Below are positions 12,248 through 22,447 of a stretch of DNA of 64,000 nt, piece after piece; the first letter of the stretch is position 1, and every line of letters begins with the position of its first letter. This DNA comes from Seiridium cupressi. Lineage: Eukaryota; Ascomycota; Sordariomycetes; Amphisphaeriales; Sporocadaceae. The position numbers were made by a program, and so were the translations under genes. The stretch spans positions 558,001-622,000 of the forward strand of contig JARVKI010000013.1 of NCBI GenBank assembly GCA_036674765.1. Direction: 5' to 3'. Under the pieces are notes generated by a model. The model was not told the origin of the DNA. It saw only the letters and a program-made list of their open reading frames with translations, and ran no database searches.

Positions 12248-13598
12248 TCACTTTGCCCGCACGTTGGTAGGTGGCAATGTGACATAGGTTCTCTTCGCAG
12301 CGCTTTCCATCTTTTCAAGACTCATGGATGGCGCCATTTCAACGATTTCCTCGTGTTCAACTCCTTGTTTCACCTTGAAGCAATCACCGTTCAACAAGAA
12401 CGGCAGCGTTGAGCGTTTCCATATCGGTACAGCATTATGACGGAGACTGGTCATGATAATCCAACCCAGTTCAATTGCTCCGAGCAACACTAGAATAGCA
12501 GGGAAGATTACCCAAGTCCAGCGTATTTTAATGCATACATCCGTGTCCCGTTTTGTACCAATCGCCTTGATGGTCTGGCTGGCTGATAGTCGTATCTCGT
12601 TCGACATTGCGAGCGCGAATGATTCCATATGCAGGTTAATAGAGCCTGCCGTCGCATTGAACTCGTTTAAGAGTGGATTCAACCACCAAGCTGGCTTACA
12701 GTTGAGTACCAAGTTCAGACTCGCCCCAGGCTCAATTGCATCGGGAGTTAATAGTGCTTCACAAGTCCCATTAAAAACAGACTATAGCACGTCAACTTAT
12801 GCGCCGGCCGCCGGACGGACCATAGTATAATGGCAGACTGGGGAGATATCCAGCAGCACTGGGCTTATGCCATCTGCATTAATGATCGTGGAATTGTATA
12901 GGCTGGCATCGGCGGCCGAGCTCATATTCTGTGTTACGTAGTTCTGACCTGCTACTCGGCAAGGACTCTGCATCCCGGCGAGCGAATGCGTTTCGGAACT
13001 ATCTTCAACCGGTCCATACACTTCTCCCGGCGGTGGCGCTCCAGAAGGTATATAGCCAGTGTCCCACATACCCTCGGCAGTTAGATTTCTTACAATCGAT
13101 GTCGAAGCTTCTTTTTCAGCGGCCCACTGGCACGGAATTGTGCCCACAGCCTGCTGAAAGAAGGGCCCTATCGCTAAGGAGACGATGGTGACGCTGGCGC
13201 ACAGAAACACCAAAAGATTATGTCTATACACTGTGGGCAGTAGTTTAGCGGCTCCATAAGCACCCCGGCTGGCGGTGTCGAACCTATCTAGGTCGATCAA
13301 CTGTCGCGAAGTCGAGGATGAGAATCAAAGCCATTTTGCTTGGGAAATTACCTGGGCGACGATAGCAACCAAGGTAGACCAAAATGTTGTCGAAAGAAGA
13401 GCCTGCTATGGTATTCACGTTGATGTTGAATGTCTAATTTGAAAGTGGTCGACCATCGAAGCTTCCAAGGATGACAAATATTGCTGCGATCAGACCAACG
13501 GCGAATATCGGTCCAGCAATCTCCTCCTTCCAACTCCAAACAGAATTTTGAGATGACTGTGTAGTCGAGGTAGCGACTGGTTTGGGACGGCCTGTCAT
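12248..13598 (-). pseudogene. Decayed DUF3176 family membrane protein
   Basis: DUF3176 proteins are fungal multi-pass membrane proteins of unknown function. From ATG at 13598 the translation gives a first membrane segment (IFAVGLIAAIFVILG), then the family landmarks VAQVISQAKWL, LIDLDRFDTASRGAYGA and IGPFFQQAVGTIPCQW, and near the end a last membrane segment (VIFPAILVLLGAIELGWI). The frame is broken four times by stops: TAG at 13434-13436, TGA at 13325-13327 (where the family has Trp in AKWLW), TAA at 12797-12799 and TAG at 12782-12784. There is also a frameshift near 13395. No GT-AG intron of sensible size removes these. The ectodomain is short, which suggests an internal deletion. I treat it as a dead gene; functional splicing around all lesions seems unlikely. 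Confidence 0.8.
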
Positions 13599-13810
13599 GG
13601 TAGATCTGTTGTCGAGACTGTCCTGTTTCGATAGACCAAAGTTTCAGCTGCCTGGCGTTGCTTGGCTTCCTCTATTATTTCAAGGTCAGGAAGGCGACCG
13701 CAGGTTATCCATCTCATTTTCTGGGCAGATCCGAGTTCGTACGTGGCCGCTAGCTATTTTGCAGAAAGTCCTAGTTTTTGAAAGGATCTGGGGGTGGCAG
13801 AGCGGGTTTC

Positions 13811-13861
<51 letters not shown>

Positions 13862-15126
13862 GAAAGTTGGCTGGGAATTGAGTGCCCGGGACGACTTGAG
13901 TAGTGCAGATGCTGTAGAGAGAAAGAATGATTAAAAATTCAAACGTAAAATAATATTTAATAAATATAATTGAAAAGCAGCATAGTTGATCACGACACGG
14001 GAATTTCAAGAGCCGCGCACGCCCTAGGTATTTTACTCTAGCCGTGTGCCGCAAACAATCAGTCGATTTGAATAACCCCCATAGTCGAAGCACCAAGTTA
14101 GTAGCTCATAGCAGAGTAGGACAGATATCTGACACGTACTTTTCCAACAGAACTGTCGAGTAGAGTGGTAATGTGGCTATAATTAATCGATGAAGTGGCT
14201 GTTTTCATATGGAGGTGTTTTCTTGTAAATGCCCAGCCCAGGTCCGAGATCAGTCCCCGGCATTCAGTCCCTCGCTTCCAAGTCGCCCGACCTCGACTTG
14301 GCGTTCAATATAACGTCGAACTTACTTTTTGATTGGGTGCAGCACGTGTGGCGAGGGATGTGCCAAGTAGACAAAAGCTGTCAGAGCGCGTACTCTGCCT
14401 CTCGCTTTCGTTTTCCTTGCCACGGAGGATAATTAGTCGACTAAAGTCAGTAGTGGGATGAATTCTTCTCAGCATGAAGACAGTTTTATACGTACATTAT
14501 ATTCCCGGCGTTCAGGGATTAGTGGCATTGCAGCCGTTGACAAAACAACCCTAAATACTGGGCCCTCGACCCCGCGATCACCCCTGGCCACGGGGGCCTT
14601 CCATTAGCGTATGCAAGTCGTCATAGCTTCTGTGGAAGCAGTGGGGCTGTAGCATGTGAACTGTCATGCGGTGGCAGCTCTTGGCTTTGTTCATGTTGGG
14701 CAAATCTTAACGAGCTTCCATTTCCTTGGCTCGCGACCGACCGCCACTACTTCCCAGCATACCCCTACATACACGCTTTAGGAAACGGTATACATACCAG
14801 ATACTTGACGCGGCTCGGGTGCTTGACTTCGCTTCCTTGGAGCGACACCGCCGGTCCACTCGTAGATCCGCTGACGCAACGGGTTGATCTACCAGAAACG
14901 AGCTACTTATCACCGCGAACCCGAGTGGGACTTGCACCATTTCGCTCGGTACAACTCATAATTCACTGTATAATACTTTACGAACACGTTGGCGCTGCAC
15001 GTAACTCTCTTTCTTCGACGAAGCCTCAACTGTAACCGACACACTCTCTTCCGACTTCCCCCCATCCGCCGGATCTGGTACGCGCCTAAAGATTTGTTCG
15101 GATGGCCACTGGGCCGTCCTGATAAG
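13599..15126. other. Intergenic region upstream of the DDHD gene
   Basis: These 1.5 kb lie between the start of the DUF3176 relic (-) and the DDHD lipase (+). They hold a TA/GA microsatellite, an AT-rich block around 13920-13980, and sequence leading to the DDHD gene. An in-frame upstream ATG at 14989 would add 46 residues to the DDHD protein. I found no other gene. Confidence 0.55.
13811..13858. repeat. Compound (AT)n(AG)n microsatellite
   Basis: About 9 AT repeats (13811-13828) run directly into 15 AG repeats (13829-13858). It is a simple-sequence repeat about 210 bases upstream of the DUF3176 relic's start. Confidence 0.95.
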
Positions 15127-18100
15127 ATGTCTACACCAGGCAAAGACGGCGGGACTACTGAAGGGAATAAAACGGAAAAGGCCGGCAAAATGGACAAGAA
15201 GCAAGAGAAGTCATATTTTGCGAGCGCCGTTGAGTCGATCAACCCATGGAACACGACGAGTCGCAGTGGTACCCCGGTGCCAAAGGAGAAAGAGATGCCG
15301 CCTCCACCCAAGCCCACAACATCGAAGAAAGCCGACGATCATGCCATTAGCACATTGTATGGTCAGAGTTTTGGTAAATACCCATCAGATTGTCCACCGC
15401 TTAACGTCAAGTGGTTTCATGCTGTCGACGTTCCGAAAAGAAAACCACAATTTGCGAAAGGCAAGAAAGAAAAGGACTCGAAGCCCGCCCCAGCACCAAA
15501 GAAGTTCAGCCCGTTCTCGATGAACGACTCTCGAGCTATCGAGAACGCATACCAGAAACTGCTCGAAGAGTGGGAAGACAACCGGGGCGGAGGTGGGCAA
15601 AGCAAACCAATCCGATCAAGTTCGCTCCGTAAGCATACCACTTCGAGCGAAGACCGCCCAAATACCAGCATCGACGGCGGGGTTGAAGGACAGCCGCAAG
15701 GTATTAGGGTTCCTGTGAACGAGGATTTCCTGTTCGATGTCGACATTGAGCAACGTGAGCTTGCTCCGGTGTACTGGCTTGGCCCTATATATGATGTCCA
15801 TAGAGGGAGCTGGTTCTACCAAGAAGGATCGGCTCTACGGCCGTGTGAGGAGAACCTTGCGGCCCAGCTCGAGGAGGGGTACTTGAAGATCAAGCCGGTA
15901 TGTAAATCCGAAACCGCCCCAATAGATTCATATGCAGATGGACGGACTCTACAATAGACAGCTGAATGAGGCTGGCGAGGACAAGGGCTAACTACATCCA
16001 GTGGACTTATCCCGAGACAAGAAGTCGCAGTAACTCTGGGGCTAAACCGACCGTTACACCGAAACCATCCAAGGATAACTTGAGAGCTGCGGTTGTATCA
16101 CAGGCCGAAGCAACCCAGCACCAACCTCAGACATACAGACTGTTCGGCGCTTACATGAATTCGGTTGCAACTTATCAAGATTCCACAACTGCTTGGCTGT
16201 CCACCGATACGGTCTTCTCATGGGTCACCTCCTCTGTGTATCAGAAATTCGCTGGAGGTGGATATCTAAGTGGTGTAAAACTTGTCCGGGGCTACGCCGA
16301 GCCTGGGAAATCCAAGGACGAGAAACGACCGGCAACTCCAACGACTGCTACGCTACCTCAGCAACAATCAGAGACCGACAAAGAATCAAGGGCGCTTAAG
16401 CGCAGATCCGCGCCTCCTCTTTCACGCGCAGAGTCAAGTGTTAACATCCACGAGGAAGAAGAGACTGGTAGATTGAGCCGTGAAAACCAGCTTAAAAGGC
16501 AATTTTCCAACTATATCGAGACTGCTGATAATCCCGAGGCGCAACAGGAACAAATAAGAAAGCGGGAAGAACAGGAGATCCAGGACGACTATAACGCGCA
16601 AGCCGGGGAAACTCAAGGGCGTGATATCGAGCATCTCATCCTTGTGACCCATGGCATTGGCCAGCTTCTCAGTCTCCGTATGGACAGTATCAATTTCGTG
16701 CATGATGTGAATGTGCTCCGCAAAACTTTGAAAGGCGTGTACTCCCACTCTGACGATCTACGCGCTTTGAATTCTGAGATCGGAGCCGGTCCTGGCAACT
16801 GCAAGGTCCAAGTACTGCCCGTGTGCTGGCGTCATCTCCTCGACTTTCCGAAACGCCGAGAGAAGAAGGGAGAGCATGATTTGGGCACGGCCATCGATGA
16901 TGAGGACGACTATCCTTCGCTTGAAGACATAACGATCGAGGGAATAGCGTTCGCCCGCTCGCTAATCAGTGACCTTGCGCTCGATGTCCTTCTTTACCAA
17001 TCTGCATATAGGGAGCAGATCTCGAAGATCGTCCTGGAGGAGTCGAACCGCATACACAAGCTCTTCTTGGAGCGAAACCCAGAATTCAAGGGCAAGGTCC
17101 ACATCATGGGTCATTCACTAGGCAGTGCTATTATGTTTGACATTCTGTGCCGCCAGAAGGAGAAGGTGAAGCAAGAGGAGCCTTTGCGTAACCCGCTACG
17201 CATGTGGCCTAGTGACCGGCCCAGCCGCTTTCGCGACGAGTCCAAAGATTTGGCCTTCGATTTTGATGCGGACGATTTCTACTGCCTCGGCTCCCCAGTC
17301 GGCCTATTCCAGATGCTCAAGGGTCGGACTGTGGCAGCCCGGCATTCATCTAATGCCAAGCCATCCGAGAGCCCCTTAGTCCCTGAATACATGGGAGATC
17401 CGTTCAATGTCACTCCAGTCCAAAATGTATCGCCTATCACGGGCCACCCAACGTCTGTATCATCACCAAAGGTCGCTCAGATATTCAACATTTTCCATCC
17501 ATCGGACCCCATCGCGTATCGTATCGAGCCTTTGGTCTCACCAGCAATGTCGACTTTGAAACCTCAGCTATTGCCGTACACCAAGAAAGGCATCTTCGAT
17601 GGGATGGCGCCTCAGGGTCTTTCAGGCATTGGCATGAAGGTCGGACAGTCAGTGTCCGGTCTCTGGTCCAGCATATCTGGCAGCATCACCTCTTCGCTTC
17701 TGAACCGCTCTTTAGGGCTTACCAACGAGGACGTAGCCAACTATCAAGCCCAACAAGCCAGTGGGAGTGGGACAAATACACCTCAGGTCGGCGGCACCAA
17801 TTCCAACACCCCGCCAGGAGCAGGGACCAATATCACTGGTGGTGGCGTGATTTCCGACGCAACTGCACAGCAGAAGCAAACTGAAGCCCGCAAGAAAGCG
17901 CTTGCCCGACGCACCACGTCCACTACTATGGCGAGGCTCAGTAAAGAGGACAGCGATAGCGCGACACTGATCGACGACGACATGGAAACGTTGTTCAGCC
18001 AGTTCCAAAAGAAGCGCGTCGAGGCCATGAGTCGCGCAGATGAGGCTCAGAAGGCGCTCGGTGACGAATGGGCAGAGGAGGAGGCTAAGGCTCAGAAGTT

Positions 18101-18499
18101 GAGGAAGGAGGAGATGAAAGTTCGCGCGCTGAACCGGAATGGGAGGGTCGACTACAGTATTCAGGAGTAAGTCATACCCTTTTGGTCACTTTTCTTGGTC
18201 TTTTTCTTGCACCTCGTTCACCCGTTTCACCATATTCACTCTATGATATCTCACCTTGTGTGTTGTGATACACTACATGTACTCAATGGCTCCCACGAGA
18301 CTGACCGCGATCATGTTACATCTGCGCCCAAATGGCAAGTTGGTATCAAGATGCTAACAATTCGATCAGGAGCGTACTGGACTTCAACCCTATAAACACA
18401 ATCGCCTCGCACATGTCGTACTGGCAGGACGAGGATGTCAGTCATTTCATCCTTTCGCAATTACTCTCGAGATCGAAGAAAGGAGAGAGAAAGGAATAG
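15127..18499 (+). CDS. DDHD-domain phospholipase (PA-preferring PLA1-like)
   Basis: This is an intracellular phospholipase A1 of the DDHD family, which hydrolyses phosphatidic acid and related lipids. Exons are 15127-15897, 16002-18166 and 18370-18499 (1021 aa). The first intron has branch GCTAAC before its CAG. The second starts inside what would otherwise read as a terminal GAG-TAA, and joining to 18370 restores the family's C-terminal ESVLDFNPINTIASHMSYW. The nucleophile elbow is GHSLG (627-631, Ser629). The DDHD domain follows, with FYCLGSPVGLF and IFHPSDPIAYR. Before the lipase core is a WWE-like region (YWLGPIYDVHRGSWFYQEG). Low-complexity Gly/Thr/Asn and charged segments interrupt the domain, as is common in fungal members. 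The start is uncertain because an in-frame ATG lies at 14989. Confidence 0.93.
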
Positions 18500-19026
18500 G
18501 CCAAACGCAAGCGGCACAGTAGAGATGCTGTGTTTTGCTACCGACTTTTAGCGGAGGAATGAATTGTGCATTGTAAATTATAACAGGACCGATTTTGGTT
18601 GTCTTATAGAGCTTGGATTAGACAGCGAGGTGAGCGGTATACTGAGGGCATCACAAGGAATATCAGAGTGCAATATCACGCATCGGAAGACAAGACAAGA
18701 TTCAGGTCACTGATTCAGCTTACACTAGTTACCAGTAGTAACTACCGACCCTGCTCTGAAGCAGTATCAACAGCGGCGGCATATTGCCCGCCCACGTCAT
18801 TCATGCCTCATTCCTAGGGATCCAGACAATGCTATGAAGAGAACCGCATGTGGAGGTATCCATGCACAAGCCAGCCACCCTGAACTCCCAAGAGCTTTTC
18901 CGGTTTTGCGATAACGCCATGCGATCGTATGGGGTCATTCAAATAACAAAGGAAAACAATTTTTTTTTTTTGCCGACGCGAAAGGACGAATTCCGAAAAA
19001 CAACCTCGTGTCAAGTGTTGACTCCT
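18500..19026. other. Convergent 3' spacer between DDHD gene and GIS2
   Basis: This is a 527-base spacer between two converging genes. It includes a 12-base T run at 18960-18971. No gene is seen. Confidence 0.6.
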
Positions 19027-19887
19027 CTAGGCGTTGGGGCACTGGCTCTGGATGTGTCCAGTCTGCTGGCACTTGTAGCACATCTTCTCGCCGCCAGTGG
19101 ACTCCTTAGGGCAATCGCGGGAGAAGTGGCCGGTCTGGCCACAGTTGTAACACTTGGAGCCCTGGATGCAGTCACCTGGTACTGGTCAGTAGAGTCTATG
19201 GACATGAAAACAAGTAGCACTTACGGGACATGTGGCCATAGCCACCGCAGGAGTAGCAGGTGCGACCTTGGCCGCCCTGGCCACCCTGGCCGCCTCCGTA
19301 GCTACCACCACCACCACCGTAGCCACCACCGAAACCACCAGCCTCAGGGCAGTTACGAGCGATGTGGCCGACCTTACCGCACTGGGGAGACATTGAAGTT
19401 AGCATTATTTCTTCATCATGTGTCACAAAGGGTGAGGCTTACCTTGTAGCACTCGGAAGAACCACCCTGGCCACCCTGGCGACCGCCATCCTGACCACCG
19501 CTAGGGCAGTCTCGGCTGATGTGGCCAGACTGACCGCATCGGTAGCAAGCCTTGTTGTCCTTGGGACCCTCGGGACAGTCACGGGACATGTGACCCTCGT
19601 TGCCACAGTTGTAGCTGGATCATGTTAGCATGAAATCAGACGGTCAATATTTTCACAAGCATGACTTACCACTTGGAGGCACCACGCTGAGGGCAGTCAC
19701 GGGCCTGAAAATTTCAAAGTCAGTATTGATTAACCACAGGCAATAACTGGCGCGGTAGTTTTTTCAGCCTTACCTGGTGGGTAGTTTGGCCGCCTGTTTT
19801 CAGGTTAGTTTTGAAATGCGTGATGGTAAATGGCGACAAAAACTTACAAGTGAAGCAGGCACGTCCCTGGCTTTGGAAACCGTCCAT
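19027..19887 (-). CDS. GIS2: Gis2/CNBP-type protein with seven CCHC zinc knuckles
   Basis: This is a single-stranded nucleic-acid-binding protein of the Gis2/CNBP family, linked to translation and mRNP granules. Six exons on the minus strand (19848-19887, 19774-19793, 19670-19704, 19443-19614, 19225-19381, 19027-19175) encode 190 aa. All junctions keep phase and several introns have CTAAC branch sites. Seven C-X2-C-X4-H-X4-C knuckles are present: [85 protein letters not shown] and [14 protein letters not shown]. Gly-rich RGG-like linkers flank knuckle 4. Exon 2 is only 20 nt, and knuckles 1, 2, 4 and 5 are split by introns. Length and knuckle number match the family. Confidence 0.96.
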
Positions 19888-19915
19888 GTTGAAGATTGTA
19901 TTTGAAGTGTGTGTT

Positions 19916-20214
19916 CTAAAAACATTCAGTCAGTCAATCGATCCATTGCAAATGAAATAGCCATGGCGACATGGTCACAAAATGGCTGCATCGAGTGCGT
20001 GAGGCGCGTCTCTTGGGAGTGACGAGACCGATGGTAGAATGTGAGCTCGCAATTTCAGTTGCGAAATGGCAGCACCGACAACCGACCAAGCCGGCGCCCA
20101 GCGACCGTTTGAGGTCGTCGTCGATGGTGGGGTTGTCGCTGTACCTGCGCCGCGCCCAGGTGGGATGTGGGGTGAGAGGAGGGGTGAGGACCTGGAGGGC
20201 AGCGCGAGACTTAC
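19916..20214 (-). other. Probable 5'-UTR intron of GIS2
   Basis: Upstream of the GIS2 ATG on the minus strand, a consensus donor GTAAGT (at 20214) pairs with a CTGAC-type branch and a T-rich TTTTTAG acceptor ending at 19916. The inferred intron is 299 nt, longer than the coding introns, as leader introns in fungi often are. It is inferred from signals only; RNA reads would settle it. Confidence 0.55.
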
Positions 20215-21544
20215 TGTGAGATGGTTCGAGTGTTAAATGGTTGAGAGAAGATTGCCGCAAAGGTTGTTGTCAGCGGACAGATTTGCTCAGGTGGACAGAC
20301 AAATCTAAAAGACGGGTTTGGTATGCGTGGAAAGAGAATGTGAAGTGGGAAGAATTACCAAGGCGTCCCACAACAAGGTTTTGGTCTGCGAAGAGGCGGT
20401 ATGGGAATTTTTTTTTCTCTGGTCCTGACGGAGTGTCAAGCCTGTCAAGTCCAGTCCCAGTGGAATTTTCCCCTCGACTGCAGTGCCCAAAACCCAGTGC
20501 CACAGCCGATTTGGATTGATTGGGGTACAAGGACAAATTGTGGGCATCACTTCGGCGCCTTCTCCATTGCCAAATGACGGGCCAGCAGTCGCTAGCTTTT
20601 CCAGTGTCCCTGCATGGCACGTGATGTGCATCTCAGCCCTGTCCCATCACCTCGAAGCTGTTTCAAACGGACGAGCAAAAAGGCAAGAACGGGCAGAGCT
20701 GGAAGTTTGGCTTCTTTCGCTGTGCTATAGCCTACGGGTCGTGAGCGACCTCCAATGCGCCGGCGGATGACTTCCAGACATGCGCTGAAAAGGTCCATCA
20801 GACCAGCACAATCCTGCTCGGACATGGTGGCCCAGTTCATCCGTGTCCCGGGCTTCGTATCGATGCTACGAAATTCTAGCCATGGCAAATCCCCCCTTTG
20901 AGTTTGCGCTAGCAACGGCCATGATCCGAGGAGCTGGCAGGCGCGGCACATGGTTGTCCATGATCATTTTAGCAATGGTCAAACCTTCCCCATCTTGTGA
21001 TGATCCAAGTCAAGCCTCGTGCGACCCCCGAAGGACCATACGTAGATGTTATTCTACTGCGAATCTATATTGCTCGACATGGGCACATATCGTCGCCCAA
21101 GCCCGTTTGTTCTGCTAAAGGGACAGGACTACCGGAGGCGGCGCATTGTACCTGTGCGATTCGGAAAGTATTTACTGTAGTCTGGCATGCGGTATCACCA
21201 GTTACATATTGCCAGGCGGAAGTCTCAAACTTTTAGAACATGGTATCTAGTCTGAGCTCAACGTTATATTGGTCAGTAACAGGCAGACCCGGCCATTCCA
21301 AAAGCAAGTCCTGCCAGTACACATGTGTGCTTGTGTGGCCTACCACACAAGAGAAGCAATTATTTAGGTGCAAAAACGTAGAGCCGTAATTTATGGATTC
21401 TGCCGGCAGATGCCATGGTTATTGCCATGTCTACCGCGGAGCGAATACAAACGGTAGGATGCCTAGCCAACCCTAGGCTCGCTTATGTATGATATCTGCA
21501 TAGGGCATTTTCTTTCTTCACAATTTCGACAATCACAAATAATA

Positions 21545-21790
21545 ATGGCCGACACTGCGAAGCCGTCAGCTTGGGAGAAGTCAATCCGGCGACTGGAAAG
21601 CATTGCGCCATCATATGCACTCTTATACGAACGCAATTGGCAGCTAGGTGACCAGACAATCCCATATCTATTCGCTCGATTTTATGATCGAATTTGTTGT
21701 CATGACCACACAAGCCCCACGGAGATGACGTACGTGCCTAGAAACTGCACGCAATGGCGGCAGTCTGACCTTTCCAAACTAGAGGGGTGA
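21545..21790 (+). CDS. Small hypothetical ORF, 81 aa
   Basis: An ATG in good context (ATAATGG) opens an 81-codon frame with an ordinary amino-acid mix, beginning MADTAKPSAWEKSIRRLE. No family, signal peptide or membrane segment is recognised and no intron is needed. It stands alone in a long spacer, so it may be a short gene, a gene remnant or chance. Confidence 0.22.
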   Translation: MADTAKPSAWEKSIRRLESIAPSYALLYERNWQLGDQTIPYLFARFYDRICCHDHTSPTEMTYVPRNCTQWRQSDLSKLEG

Positions 21791-22348
21791 ATGAGGGGGC
21801 AAAACAAAAGAGGAAGAAAAAATAATGACTGAGAAAAATAAGACCAAAATAAAATTAAAGCAGGTTCTGCTTGCCTAAGGTAGCTGATCGGTACGGTACT
21901 ACGTCCAGGCTGTTGTGGTGAACTGGAACGCGCTGAAGACTTCAGCGAACGTCACACTGCATTACGCAGCTTATTGACCTTGACGCTATATATATCCTCA
22001 TGTCGTGGTAAATGCCAGTACCCATCAAAAAGAACTACCGTTCATAGGGCAGAACGCCTGCCGCGAACTGCGGAACAGAGTGTTGCAATTCTGCAGATAC
22101 ATCGTGAAGAAGGTTGCGATAGGTGTCGCAGTAATGCGGTTCAAATGCCTTCAGCGCTAAATATAGACCGTACATTGTATTTATCGCGTTTGGTTCGTTC
22201 CTACATTGTATGCAATCAGAGGAGCCTTTTGAGAAAGGCCTGTTCTCGCCCCCTGGCAGACCTAGAGGCCAGACCCTGTGCCAGGGAGGAACGGGCCATT
22301 TCAGCATTTTAGCAAGGCCCACTTCGAGCGCGCTTAGTCTCTAGAGAG

Positions 22349-22354
22349 ACGCGT
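22349..22354. promoter_or_regulatory. MCB-like ACGCGT box upstream of SAE2
   Basis: The palindrome ACGCGT lies 94 bases before the SAE2 start. It is the core site of the MBF (Mbp1-Swi6) regulator of G1/S genes. A six-base match can be chance; the link to a DNA-repair gene is the reason to note it. Confidence 0.35.
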
Positions 22355-22447
22355 CGGAGACTCGGAGCTTCCACATCAATGACATACCTTTAACATTTGT
22401 AACAACTCCTGCGAGACCCGGGTAGAGAATGCTGTAAAACAAAAGAC

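Larger units (their letters stand above)
20215..22447. other. Intergenic region between GIS2 and SAE2
   Basis: This is the shared upstream region of two divergent genes, 2.2 kb. It contains one small ORF (21545-21790) annotated separately with low confidence and an MluI-type box near SAE2. Other open frames have no supporting features. Confidence 0.5.

Noticed and set aside
13365..13436. Short intron to rescue the DUF3176 gene
   Set aside because: GT-AG pairs near the first stop span only about 20 bases, below a workable intron size, and would not remove the other stops.
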